From: Impatiens glandulifera
Lineage: Eukaryota; Streptophyta; Magnoliopsida; Ericales; Balsaminaceae
DNA length: 64,000 nt
Reading direction: 5' to 3'
Assembly: GCF_907164915.1 (NCBI RefSeq)
Contig: NC_061867.1
Span: 46,968,242-47,032,241, forward strand
Made by a program: the position numbers and the translations under genes. Each line of letters starts with the position of its first letter. Positions within the stretch are counted from its first letter, which is position 1. Below the pieces are notes generated by a model. It was not told where the DNA came from. It did no database searches and saw only the letters and a list, made by a program, of their open reading frames with translations. Shown here one piece after another: positions 33,843-46,400 of the stretch.

Positions 33843-34340
33843 CACCGGTAGAAAAAGGGTCGTCTATAACGAATGTCAATAACGGGTATATAAAGCCGTT
33901 ACAAATACTTCATATCAGTAACGGCTCTATGAGGCCGTTACAGATACTAAATATATGTAACGACTTTAAAATGTCATTACTAATATAGTATTTGCTCTTA
34001 GAAAGGTCGTTACTAATACCATAGTTTTCTTACCATTTTTTTAAACAACGATATTAATAAAAGTTTTAAGGAATGTCATTACAAATTGTGTAGAAGTATC
34101 TGTAACGGTTTTCCAAAGAACCATTACAGATACATTGTTTGTCGTTTTATTTTCCGAATTAATGAAATTTCATTACGAATAGTATAAAAGTATCTTTAAT
34201 GGTTTTCCAAAAAAACGTTACAGATATGTTGTTTGTCGTTTCATTTTCCGAATTAAAGGTATTTGTAACTGCTCTTTGTAATGTCGTTATTATATACAAG
34301 GAGTATCTGTAACGTCTATATGCTAATGCAGTTACATATG
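33843..34340 (+). mobile_element. CACTA-like terminus with subterminal repeats
   Basis: CACCGGTAGAAAAAGGG at 33843 resembles CACTA-type ends. It is followed by many GTAACGG/CCGTTAC motifs in both directions, e.g. the hairpin GTAACGGC-TCTATGA-GGCCGTTAC near 33926. Short inverted subterminal repeats of this sort are typical of CACTA (En/Spm) elements. I find no opposite end or transposase, so this is a fragment or a small derivative. Confidence 0.45.
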
Positions 34341-35700
34341 CTCATTAATGTAATGGTTATTCCTTTAATTTACTTAAATTTCTTTCTTCTTCCCTCCATT
34401 GTCGCCGTTTCTGCGCTACTACTACCGTTGTTCCTGCGCTCTTGTTATGTCGTTCTTCGTTCAGATCATTCGACGTTCTTCCTGCTCTCCTGTTATGCCG
34501 TTCTTGGTTTCGATTGTTCGCCGTCATGTTAGTCTATCTTCTTTTTTTCTTCTTTCTATATATATATATATAAATTAGGTTAGATAGGTTAGATTAAGCT
34601 TTTGATTATTTGTGATTCTAAATAGATAAGATAGGTCATATTAGGTTAGATTATTTGTATATTATAAATGATAGATATGTTAATTTGTTAGATTATAATT
34701 CTAATCTGAGTAAGTTTACAGCTGAGTATAATTTAACCCAAGTGTAAATTTTCCGATAAGCTAACCCTAAGTGTAAATTTTCCGATAAGCTGATGACAAT
34801 CCTAAATCGCATCCGGTTATTTTATTATCGTATTATTGAAAAAAAAAACTAAACATATATTCATTATTTCTTACTAAATAGTTAAATATGCTAAATAGTG
34901 AAATATGCGAAATAGTGTTATTTTTATTTGAAACTCAAACATAATTAATTTTTATTAAAATATGCTAAAACTTTGAATTACATTGTATTTACAAAATTTT
35001 ATTAATTTACTAAATAGTGATATTTAAGGGACCCAAAAGTTAGGAGGTGATAAATATATTACTTATTAGTTTGATATTTTAGGTTATTTTAAAGTTTCTT
35101 TTATAATTGTTTTAAAAACAATTATCACATTAATATTATTTTAATCATTAAATTATTTAAATGATTTATTAAAATATCTAAATATTTTGTTTTTATTAAT
35201 TTTAAATACAAAAAATTATTTTAATAATTTATCTTTAATAAATATCAACTAATTATTTTAATCAAAATATTATATATTTGTATATATTTAAAAACGATTC
35301 AAAACCCAATATAAAACAAGCTCTTCAACATATTATACACATGTATATATCTCAAGTTATTAATTAGAATGCGTTTTAAAAAATAATAAAAAATAAGTTA
35401 TTATGCAATTTATAAAACTATTATTATTATTTTTTAATTTTAAAATATAAAATTTTATTAATTTCGTTTCATATAATGTTGTTATTGCATCGATTTAAGA
35501 CCTATCTATCTATATATATATCGAGTTCTCACACCAACAAAATATATATATATATATATATATATATTAAATTTACTTGTCAATTTAGTTCTTAAAAAAA
35601 TTGTATCGATAAGTTGTAATAAGTTAACGTGTTTGGTGCGAGAACTCGGGAGTTTGTAATTAAACAATATCTATATTTATTTTTATTTATCAATGAAAAG
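34341..35700. other. Non-coding stretch 3' of the neprosin gene
   Basis: AT-rich with short AT runs (34555-34572, 35540-35568). A CT-rich patch at 34380-34530 has a loosely duplicated TGTTATG(T/C)CGTTCTT segment. No gene is supported. Confidence 0.4.
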
Positions 35701-35752
35701 GAATTAATCACCTTATTTGATATTGCAGGACATTACATAAAAATAATATAAT

Positions 35753-38221
35753 TTAAGTACAGATTGCAGAATAACCAGGTCCTCCATAAAATATAGCATT
35801 ACTGAAAATAAGTGCACCATAACACTGAGCAGCTGTGATCAAAATTTCATGCCTTTCTTCAACTGGATTTCTGTATTGGTCATAAACTCTAATTTCAGAT
35901 ACAGTACTTGTTCCATTTTCATGGGCATATAGTCCATTTCCCATTTGAGTAGTTGTGTGGTGACCTTCATTTTCTTTATTAAGAATCTCTCCACCAAAAT
36001 CCACTCTCTCAGCATATTCACTCAATGAAATGAAGAGATTCTTAGGAAAATATCCTATGAGAATACCATTTACCTCTAGCCACCAGTGTCCATTCACACC
36101 ATCCTGTAAAAAAAGATTTGTTAAAAAATAATTAATATATATTAGGCCGCAACCCATCAGTCAATCTTCTGGTTTAGATTTGCAATTAAATACAGTTTTA
36201 TTTTTTCAATTATAATTCTCTATAATTTAAATTGAAATGGCCCAATAACTATTAATTAAGGCTCCCATTTGAGACATTTTAACTTTTTTTTCAAATGAAT
36301 CAAATATTATAGTTGTTTTTGTTATAACTTAATAAATTAATTATTAAAAGTTTATACGTTTGAATGGTTTCAAAATACTAGTCAGATTTACCTTGTAAAC
36401 CATAATTGTTAGGAAAGTTAATTGCCCTCCAAGAGTGGAAGGAAAAATGGGTTGACCAGGTTGAATTCTGAAATCAATTTGTACAAATCCAACGCAATCA
36501 TGGTCATAACAACCTGTAGTATTGTAATTATCTGCCTATATAAACAATAAAACAATTCTATCAATTTAACGATTATTTTTGGTTAAATTAATTAATCCTA
36601 ACATACACACCCACTTAAGGCTTGTTCTGATTCAAAAATTTTAAATAACATGTATTATATAAAACGTAATGATCGGTGATAATATTAAAGATATTAGAAA
36701 TTTTGGGTAAAAAATCTAGGAGGTATTAATATATAATGACAAAATAAATAAAAATATCATTTAAAATATTTGATATTTTAGTATTTTGATTAAAGACTTA
36801 AGTAATATTATTTAGAGAAAAGTAGTGAAATAATATTTAATTATGTTAAATTATTTTAAATAATTCTATAAAAAATGTCTTACTTACTGTCCAAAATATG
36901 AATAATCTTGGTTGATCATCACCATATTTTCTTGGATAAACCTTTGGTAGTATCAACAACAACAAAAATAAAACTGGTTAATTTCTTTACTATAATTTCT
37001 AAATTCTCACGTTGAAACATTTTTATACTTACTATCCATCCGACTTCAATGGTATTTGTGTTTGAACCATTTCCCGAAGTAATCCATATTTGAGCTAAAC
37101 TAAATTCATTATGCTCGACTTCAGGTTTCCATACCGTAAACGTTGCACTTCCTCCAAATAAGCGACCATAAATTTGGACTACAGCGTACTTTAATGAACA
37201 ATAGAAAGAATATATAAAATATCAACATATACAATATTAATATTTTTTTCTAAAGTGCAATTATTGTAGGTTGGTAATAATCTTTATACTATAAAAAAAA
37301 TTAAATATATATCGCTTAATTTTGAAGTTATATTTTGTATTGATAATGCTATTAGGTTTGAATGCTTTATTAAATGAAAGTTGAGTTGAGTTCTTTGATT
37401 ACCTCGTGCACCTCTTCGTAAGGGTTTAAAAATAAGCTACTATTCAAATGAGGCGAAGGGTGTTTGCGAGTGATAGAATTTGTACTCCTTCTAATGGGAA
37501 CAGTTCCTTCTGAGCATTTTCCGTATTTTTTCCATTCTTGAGATATTTGTCCATTGGATGTTGATTCCATTTTGATTTCGATGGGGTAAGAGCTATGTTC
37601 CGTCTAGTTGAATTTGAATTATCAAACATTTGTATAAGATTAATTTGTTTTTCTTTTTCCTAGTATATATTAATGCATTATAGTATTTTACTAGATCGGG
37701 AACTCAAACTATGTTTGAAAGAAAGAATCAAATATTTCAAATGAATATTGAATAGATGAAATATTGTTCTAAAATATATCTTAATATATATTAACAAATT
37801 TATTAACAATTTTTCCGTTCAAACCGAGCTTAACTACATTTCTAAATGTTTTAAAATAAAATTGATAAATTCAATCAATAAAACAAAATTAATAATACCT
37901 TTAAATCTTTAGTATTATCATCTATAGGACCATGGTTGGATGCAAATTGATTATTGATGTTAACAAAATCAATCACAGCATCGCCCTACAAAATAAATGA
38001 TATAAGAAAATATAATAAAGATGATAAATAATCCATATATACATAGAATTTAGAATTGGACAAGAATTATAATGACCCACTATGGTTTGAACAGTGTCCT
38101 GGTGCTTTAAACCCTTTGAACTCTTTGTTGTCCCAGAAACATAGTATATAAATTGCCATGTTATCAAGGTTACTAGAAATATTGAAAAAACAATATTAAT
38201 ATTATGTTTCTTGAGAGCCAT
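35753..38221 (-). CDS. Neprosin-family (DUF239) secreted glutamic peptidase, 7 exons
   Basis: Exons (minus strand): 38221-38081, 37985-37899, 37603-37403, 37188-37033, 36941-36888, 36535-36392, 36103-35753. All introns are GT-AG and phase 0; the joined product is 377 residues, close to the 380 of Nepenthes neprosin. Residues 1-30 form a signal peptide. A propeptide (neprosin activation domain) reaches about residue 110 (EWKKYGKCSEGTVPIRR). The neprosin domain follows with GRLFGGSATFTVW, TTGCYDHDCVGFVQ, WWLEVNGILIGYFP and VDFGGEI. The two catalytic Glu of neprosin (E188, E297) correspond to E191 (TIEVGW) and E300 (GGE), with the same 109-residue spacing. The family cleaves after proline. Expected to be secreted to wall or vacuole; the natural role is unknown. 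No break is seen. Confidence 0.9.
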
Positions 38222-38257
38222 TAAAGAGTTTATATTAAAAATGGTTTCTTAAGTTCC

Positions 38258-38273
38258 TTACTATTTAAATATA
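38258..38273 (-). promoter_or_regulatory. Possible TATA box of the neprosin gene
   Basis: On the minus strand CTATATTTAAATAGT lies about 40-50 bases before the ATG at 38221. The surroundings are AT-rich, so chance is possible. Confidence 0.35.
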
Positions 38274-38289
38274 GATTGATTAAACATTA

Positions 38290-39199
38290 ACTAGACATTG
38301 TAATAACATCTTTCTTTTACTTTTGATTTTTTTTTCTAATTCTTGAAATATTTTCTCTTTTATGACCTGTTTTAATAGAAAGTTTTAATAGCCCAATTGT
38401 TATTTGTAGTTCAACTTTGTGTACTTTTTTAAATGAGTCTTGAACTTTAAATTTTGATATATGTGTCTCAAATTATTATAATTTTTTTATCATACAATTA
38501 TTATATCTTTATAATAATCTTGAATGAATAAATAATGATTATATATATGATATAATTATTTTTTAAAAAAAATTATCGTATTTTTTAACAATATAATTGT
38601 TTAAATGTTATAGATGTTATTTTATATTATTTGAAATGACAATCATTCTAATTATTTAGTAGAGATTCTTTTATAATAGTTTGATTTGATTTTTTTAATC
38701 AATTATTATTATGAAATAAAAATATATTGTACTTATCTGGAAAAAATTGATTCTTTATTGGTTGATATTTTAAATTTTTATAATTAATTATTTATTAAAA
38801 AAATTGATCAACAATAATTAATTTAGTATGATATAGTAAATTTAAATATACTATAACATATGTATTTAATTAATTAAAATTATCGCATAATATTTTATGC
38901 ATTTCAATTATATAGTTTTTCATTCAAAGGTATCAAAACCTTAATTTTACAATTAATTCTTATTGGTAAAGTCATTTCTAATAGTCTTTTCTTTTTTTTC
39001 TTTTATTTATGGTTAATAATAGTCATTTTGTATAATCGATTTTATTTAATTAATGACTAAAATCTTATTATTAAAATTTTAATACATAACCTATTAATTA
39101 AACAAAATCTGACCAATTTATATATATATATATATATATAAACTAAATTAATTAAATTAGACAAAAATGTATACAAGTTGTTTATTTTTTACCCAAATA
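38290..39199. other. AT-rich upstream region of the neprosin gene
   Basis: No ORF, RNA gene or element boundary recognised. It presumably includes the neprosin promoter. An (AT)n run lies near 39119-39140. Confidence 0.4.
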
Positions 39200-39439
39200 G
39201 ATAATAAATAAACTTCTTTTTTATTTTTGGAAAACAACTTAGCGTTATTTCATTAAAAATTTCAAAAGTGGGAGACGGTCAAAATTAAAGTTAGACAATC
39301 TCTATCTTTGATTAAAAGATGACAAACAACGACCCTAGAGTGTCTTATTGGAAACATCAAACACACAAAAATTATAGTAAAAAACAACAAAAGCATACAA
39401 GGCCTACAGTTTTAAAATTCTGATTCTGGTGTGAATTTC

Positions 39440-39970
39440 CTTTTTGACTACTCTTACTCTGCATTAGAATCCCAATTTGCATTCCTCAAAACCCAATTTG
39501 CATTCCTCGAATTCCAGCAATTATATTTATGTCGCATCCTCACTTATTTAACTCTAGGCTTTACTATCAGTGATTGAACTATTGCATATGATGATGTTTG
39601 TTTTTGAGTTGCGCATTCAATGCCTTTAACTTTGTCTGAGTTGTTTCGATCTACTTTTATAGTCTCCTATTCACTTTCCTCCACTACTTTTCTATCACTT
39701 CCATCTGCTAATTTTCTATTTCTTTCACCCCCTGATTCTTCACATTTTTCTACCTCTAATTCATTTTCATTTTCACCCTCTATTTCTTCTTTTTTATCTG
39801 ATTCTTTATCTTCTCCTTCCTCTAATTTTTCATGTTCTCCTTCTTTTGAATCCTCAACATTTTCATCATCTTCTTCTTCATCTTTAGTTTCCTCTAGATG
39901 TTTTCCAGTTCCTGATTCTTCAATTTCATTTTCCTAGACTTTCTCATTCAGCTCCTCAACTTTTAGGCTA
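39440..39970 (-). pseudogene. LINE ORF1, Lys/Glu-rich tail (3' part)
   Basis: On the minus strand this encodes Glu/Lys-rich sequence (LKVEELNEKV, EDDENVEDSKE) matching the tail of ORF1 at 8700-8860 and 50880-51060. It is the continuation of the ORF1 at 45169-46400, separated by the Copia insertion. The plus-strand Ser-rich ORF here is its antisense shadow. Confidence 0.65.
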
Positions 39971-39975
39971 TAATT

Positions 39976-40521
39976 TGTTAGGAATTTCAAGTTGAATAAT
40001 ACTTTCCTATTGAAATTCCTTGATCTGATTAATTTCACAAGTCAACCAAATCATACTAGCATATCAGCAAAGTAATAAGGAACACAAGATTTACGTGGAA
40101 AACCCTCTCAACACGGAGGGTAAAAAACCACGGGGCAAAACCAACAGATTTCACTAATTAGTAAGAAACCGATACAATTGTTCTTCTCAACTTTAAACCT
40201 AAAGTTGAGGTATACATACAGATAAACTAATTTCATTCAAAGCCAAACAAATCTAGGTTTGAGAAAACATGAAATTCTCTTTACAAATTAGAGAAAAATG
40301 AACCTGAGGGTAATTAAGACAAAGAAGGTGATACTCTGTTCTCCTTCTCTTCTTATTCCTCTATATCTTCTTCTCTTCTTCTTCCTCTGTATTTTCTTCA
40401 CTCTGTTTCTCTTGATCTCTTCACAGAACTCTCACTGAAAATTGTGTTAGAGAGAGAAACAAAATTAGGGTTTATTTGGTTTTTATATTGCCTAATTGGG
40501 CTGGACCCATAAGGCCCAACA
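39976..40521 (-). repeat. 3' LTR of the Copia element
   Basis: Starts TGTTAGG on the plus strand and ends CCCAACA; paired with 44614-45160. Confidence 0.92.
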
Positions 40522-40568
40522 ATCTCCCCCTCCAGCCCACGGAGAGAGGCACACCGACCTTCAAGTCA

Positions 40569-43500
40569 TCACTTGGTATTCATACCGACAAGCCGACAAC
40601 AGAGCTCGAGCTTGTCTTTTGGAACAATCTTCGTAAACATGTCTAATGGGTTCTTATCCGTGTGGATTTTCTTCAGCTTCATCCGTTGGTTTTCTATTAC
40701 ATCTCTTAACCAATGAAACCTCACATCAATATGCTTAGTTCTGGAATGATATGTAGCATTCTTGTTCAAATCTATGGCTCTCTGGCTATCACATAAAACA
40801 ATTGCATCTTCTTGTTGCATACCAAGCTCTATGAGAAATCTAATCAACCACAATAGCTCTTTACCAACTTTAGTGGCTGCAATGTATTCTGCTTCTGTGG
40901 TTGACAAAGCCACACATTTCTGCAATTTGGATTGCCATGACACAGCTCCTCCTACAAAAGTAAACACATAACCTGAAGTGGATTTTCTGTGATCCAGATC
41001 TCCAGCCATATTAGAATCAGTGTAACTTTCTAGCACATGTTCACCATTTCCAAAACTCAAACACAAATTGGAAGTGCCTCTTAGATATCTAAGAATCCAT
41101 TTCATTGCTTCCCAATGTTGTTTTCCTAGATTAGAAAGGAATCTACTTACCACACCGACTACATAAGCTATATCTGGCCTAGTTCAAACCATTGCATACA
41201 TGAAACTCCCTACAACTGAGGAGTATGGCACACTTAACATTTCATCCTTTTCTTTTTCTGTTGATGGACACAACTTCTTGCTCAATTTCAAATGGCTAGG
41301 AAGTGCACAACTTACTTTCTTTGCTCCTTGCATGTTGAATCTTTCAAGCACCCTTTCAATGTACTACTCTTGTGACAACCAAAGTCTCTTAGCCTTTTTG
41401 TCACGAGTAATCTTCATGCCCAATATCTGGCGTGCTTGACCCATGTCTTTCATTTCAAATGTCTTGGACATCTCTTTCTTCAACATAGCTATAAACAGAG
41501 CATCCTGTCCTGTAATCAACATATCATCAACATAAAGTAAAAGGATTATAAATTTTCCATTAGGAAATCTTTTGAAGAAAACACTTGGATCTGCCTTGGT
41601 TTTCTGGTACCCATGACTCATCATAAAGGAGTCAAATTTCTTGTACCACTGTCTCGGGGCTTATTTCAATCCATATAGACTCTTCTTCAATTTGCAAACC
41701 ATGTTCTCTTTTTCTTTCACTTCAAATCCCTATGGTTGCACCATATAGATCTCTTCTTCAAGGTTACCATGAAGGAATGCAGTTTTTACATCAAGTTGTT
41801 CAAGTTCAAAATCTAGGCCATATACTAGACCTAACACTGCACGAATGGAAGTCATCTTTACCACTGGTGAGAAAATTTCCTCAAAGTCGATGCCCTGTTT
41901 CTATCCAAAACCCTTTACAACCAGTTGGGCTTTGTACTTCATAAGTTCTCCATTTTCATCTCTCTTTAGCTTGAACATCCATTTATTTCTCAAGGCCTTT
42001 CTGCCATTAGGAAGCTCCACAAGCTCATATGTGTCATTTTCTTGCAATGACTTCATCTCGTCTTTCATTGCATCCTACCACTTAACTTTGTCTTTATGAG
42101 CTTGTGCCTCCTGAAAACTTTTTGGCTCTCCTTCTTCTGTCAACAGGATATACTCTGAAGAAGGATATCTTTTAGAAGGTTTGTGCTCTCTTTGTGATTT
42201 TCTTACTTGGGGCTTTTCTGGCTCCACTTGATGATGTTGCTCCCCCTGCATAGAAGCATCATTAACAATATCATCATCATTACTACCATTCATGTCAGAG
42301 ATTTCTTCAGCAACTTCTTCATCATGTTCATCTTCATTTGTTACTGCTGACTGTACATATGAAGGAACTAGTATGAGTTCTATGAACTCATCAACCCTCT
42401 CTGAATTCTCGTTGATTTCTGGACTTATCCCTGTCTGACCTTCAAAGAACACAACATCTCTGCACCTGACAATTCTCTTCTTTTCTGAGTCCCATAACCT
42501 GTACCCAAATTCTTCACTTCCATATCCAAGGAAAATACATGGAGTTGCTTTATCATCCAACTTGGATCTTTGTTCGTTTGGAATATGCACATATGCTTTG
42601 CATCCAAACACCCTTAGATGTGAGTATGAAACATTCTTCTTAGACCATACTATTTCTGGTATCTCGAATTTCAAAGGAACAGATGGAGACCTGTTTATGA
42701 GATAGTAGGCTGTGCAAACTGCTTCTCCCCAAAACTATTTTGGCAACTTTGCCATCTTCAGCGTGCATCTCACCTTTTCTACAATGGTGCGATTCATTCT
42801 CTCAGCCACACCATTGTGCTGCGGAGTTCCAGGCACTGTCTTCTCATGTTGAATACCATATTTGGTACAATATGCTTAAAATTCCTTGGAGGTATACTCT
42901 CCCCTGTTATCAAAGCGAAGACATTTCAGCTTACTGTTTGTCTCTCTTTCTACCATCACATGGAACTCTTGAAAGTAATTGAATACCTGGTCTTTTAATC
43001 TCATAAAATAAACCCACACCTTTTTAGACGCATCATCAATAAATGTTAAAAAATATCGATTGCCACCCAATGACTCCACTTCAAAAGGACCACACACATC
43101 AGAATAAATCAAGTCTAACATATTATGTTTTCTTTCTGATGTCTGACTAAAAGAGACTCGATATTGCTTACCAAATGGGCAGTAGTCGCATAGATCCAGA
43201 ACCTCATCTTTGGTTGAGGGGATGTGCAGCTTCCTCACCAGAATTCACAGCCCTTTCTCACTCATGTGGCCAAGGCGTTGATGCCACAGATTTAGAGAGC
43301 TTTCAGCTTGTACTGCATTCAGATCATCTTTGAGTACCTTCACATGTTTTCTGTACAATGAGTGCCACAACTTCCCTTTTGCTACAATCATTGATCATTT
43401 GCTGAGTTTCCATTCACCACCACCAAGATAATGCTTAAATCCATCTTTGTCCAATGCATCACCTGATATCAAATTTATACGCAAATCAGGAATATGCCGC

Positions 43501-44555
43501 ACATCTTTCAGTGTTAACCGATGCCCCTGTTCTTTCTGCAAATTAATGTCACAAATACCCACAATGCTTGAGTGACTAGTATTACCCATCTTCACTGTAC
43601 CAAGATCTCCAGCCTTGTACGTGGTGAAAAACTCTTTATTCGGTGTAGCATGATAGCAAGCACCTGTATCAACTATCCACTCAACTCCTTGGTGATCTTC
43701 TACATGTAGATATTGTTCATTTTCACAAGAAAGAATAACTACATCCTCTGCAGTTACTGTGGTTGTGGTATTTCTGTTTTCATCATCTTTTTTCTGATTT
43801 TTGCCTTCATTCTGTAGTCTTTTCCAGGCTCTACAATTTTTCTTCATGTGACCTTCTTTATCACAATGATAACATTCTCTTCCCTTAGATTTTGATCTGC
43901 CTCTTGACTTGCTATGGCCTCTTGATTATTGTCGGTGTTCAGCTCTTCCACTGTTCTCTGTGACTAGGGCCTGTGCACTATTTGTATTAGTTGACTTCCT
44001 TCTTGTCTCCTCATTGAACAAGCTACTAGTAACTATACTCATAGTAAGCACACCATTCGGAGCTGCATTACTAACTGTCACAACCCATGTCTCCCAACTG
44101 TCAGGCAATGATTCCAATAGCAATAAGGTTTGTAGCTCATCTTCTAAGGTCATCTCCATCACTGATAATTGATTAATCAATCTCTGGAACTCATTTCAAT
44201 GCTTAGCAACACATGTGCCTTCTCTGAATTTCAGATTTAAAAACTTTCGGATCAGAAATGCTTTGTTACCTGCCGTTTTCTGCTCATACAATGACTCTAG
44301 CTTCTTTCATAGCTCATGAGAACTTTTCTCACTTGCTACATGGTGATAAACACTATCATCAAGCCATTGTCTGATTGTGCCGACTGTTTTCCGGTTCAGT
44401 TTTATCCAATCAGCTTCAGCCATCTCTTTTGGCTTTGCACTATCTCCTTCAACTAGCTCATACAGATCCTTACAATAAAGGATGTCCTCCATTTTGGATT
44501 TCCAAATCTGCCAGTTATTGTTTGTCAGCCTGATTATAGTGCTACTGCCTTCCAT
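40569..44555 (-). pseudogene. Copia gag-pol, one frame with about 13 stops
   Basis: A single frame of 1329 codons without any frameshift. Domains in order: gag (MEGSSTIIRLTNNNWQIWK, then CYHCDKEGHMKKNC knuckle), protease (WIVDTGACYH), integrase (HQRLGHMS, CDYCPFGKQYR, SDVCGP, DNRGEY, GVAERMNRTI), RT (LDVKTAFLHGNLEEEIYM, LLYVDDMLITG), RNase H (YTDSNMAG, STTEAEYIA, CDSQRAI) and HSRTKHIDVRFHWLRD near the end. About 13 single stop codons are scattered through it. Most sit where the family has Gln (CAG/CAA) or Trp (TGG), for example before KQGIDFEE, GFEVKE, APRQWY and YIERVL. Not functional as read, although the motifs are otherwise conserved. Confidence 0.95.
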
Positions 44556-44613
44556 CTGAACCTAAGAAAAGCACTCTTCAATAGAAAGTAAACCTAACAG
44601 CTCTGATACCACT

Positions 44614-45160
44614 TGTTAGGAATTTCAAGTTGAATAATACTTTCCTATTGAAATTCCTTGATCTGATTAATTTCACAAGTCAACCAAATCATACTAGCAG
44701 ATCAACAAAGTAATAAAGAACACAAGATTTACGTGGAAAACCCTCTCAACACGGAGGGTAAAAAACCACGGGGGCAAAACCAACAGATTTCACTAATTAG
44801 TAAGAAACCGATACAATTGTACTTCTCAACTTTAAACCTAAAGTTGAGGTATACATATAGAGAAACTAATTTCATTCAAACCCAAACAAATCTAGGTTTG
44901 AGAAAACATGAAATTCCCTTTACAAATAAGAGAGAAATGAACCTGAGGGTAATCAAGACAAAGAAGGTGATACTCTGTTCTCCTTCTTTTCTTCTTCCTC
45001 TATATCTTCTTCTCTTCTTCTTCCTCTGTATTTTCTTCATTCTGTTTCTCTTGATCTCTTCACAGAACTCTCACTGAAAATTGTGTTAGAGAAAGAAACA
45101 AAATTAGGGTTTATTTGGTTTTTATATTGCCTAATTGGGCTGGACCCATAAGGCCCAACA
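44614..45160 (-). repeat. 5' LTR of the Copia element
   Basis: 547 bp, one base longer than its partner through an extra G. On the minus strand a TATA box (AATATAAAAACC, about 45117-45128) lies near its 5' side and would drive transcription. Confidence 0.92.
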
Positions 45161-45168
45161 TAATTGTG

Positions 45169-46400
45169 TTACTGAACTTTCAAGATTTTATGTTGTTCTT
45201 CAATTTTTTTTTCACATTGATTACTCACATGTTCAAAAGTATTGCAGAATGCACATCTGTTTGGCCTCCATTCATATGAAATATTCATGATTGTGGGCTT
45301 ACCTCTTCTGTCAATAACTGTTATTTTTTTTGTTAGAGTACTTCTAGGGTGCACTTCAATGTTTATCATAACATATGTGATGTGTTCTCTTTCTTCCGTG
45401 ATTGAGTCCATATACAATGGTTTTCCTAGTAGACTAGCAAAATGACTAAGTGCTTCTGCATTGTACATATGAGCCAAAATGTTCCTTAGTTTGAACCAAA
45501 TTTGAGTTGTTTCTTTCGGTTTGCTACGTAGGTTCAATCCTTCAGACCATCTTTCCAGCTTCATGAAGTTTGACCCAACATAAGTATGCTCCAACTCCAG
45601 AATATTCTCCAAATTTGTTCCCTTCTTGAACTTTAGGAAATAAGATCATTGATATTTGCAAATACCTTTTCCAGTCCAATGTGCTCTCATTACTTTAGCA
45701 AGACATCCTTAGTGATCAGGAAAGATACAAGATTTTTTATTATATAGTTACCAACAACTACATATTCCCACTCCTTAATGTATTTCTCTTCAACTTCAAG
45801 GGGTAATTTAAACTCAAAAGGAGATTTGAGAATCTCAACCTTTGGTTTAAAATCCCCCAAGTAAATTTTGCCTTTATATTGTACCTGAGTTTCAGCTTTC
45901 TGTTTAGTGTTTTTCTTCCAAACTTCATTTACTTTTCAACTGGAGTTACTTCTGATAGTGTAATTCTTGGCTTTTGGGCACTTCTTTAGCTCCCACATTG
46001 TCTCTACAAACCAACTAACTATCTTATCATATTCTTCTTTTTTAAGTAAATTCCAGTTCTGAAGGTATTGAATATTAAGTTGGGCTATAAACTGTTGAGT
46101 TTTTTCCTTGCTAAGAATAATCTCTTCTTTCGTCGCTTGAAACAACAATTTCGAAATTTGATTCCTTAGTCCGTAGAGATTAACCCTTTTATTATATTCA
46201 ACCCTCTATTTTCCATCTTTGTTGACTTCTACCTGAATACTTTATGTCATTTTAGTTTTTTTCTGAGAATCTTCTCTATTTTCCTTCTGTTCTATTTTAG
46301 CATTATCAAAATTCTGTTTTTGCTCTATTTCAGCATTCTTAGAACTCTGTTTCTGCTTTGTTTCAGCCATCACTTTCTTGTTTGTATCAATTTCCCCGAA
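45169..46400 (-). pseudogene. LINE ORF1 (5' part): DUF4283 and CCHC
   Basis: 45169-45612 encodes LEHTYVGSNFMKLERW, SKPKETTQIWFKLRNI, GKPLYMDSITEE and a perfect knuckle CAFC-x4-H-x4-C (near 45235-45250). Upstream pieces (45936-46148) match the N-terminal region, e.g. EEIILSKEKTQQFIAQLNIQYLQNWNLLKKEEYDKIVSW (partly) of the other copies. Stops and frameshifts separate them. Confidence 0.75.

Larger units (their letters stand above)
39976..45160 (-). mobile_element. Complete Ty1/Copia element, TSD TAATT
   Basis: 5185 bp. The two LTRs (39976-40521 and 44614-45160) differ at about 15 positions of 546 by eye (2.7%). TAATT flanks both sides (39971-39975, 45161-45165). Next to the right LTR the minus strand reads TGGTATCAGAGC (44602-44613), the initiator-Met tRNA primer site. 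Next to the left LTR it reads a GGAGGGGGAGAT polypurine tract (40522-40533). The interior is one gag-pol frame. It inserted into the LINE ORF1. Confidence 0.95.

Noticed and set aside
39620..39937. Ser-rich 105-residue plus-strand ORF
   Set aside because: Antisense of the Lys/Glu-rich tail of LINE ORF1.
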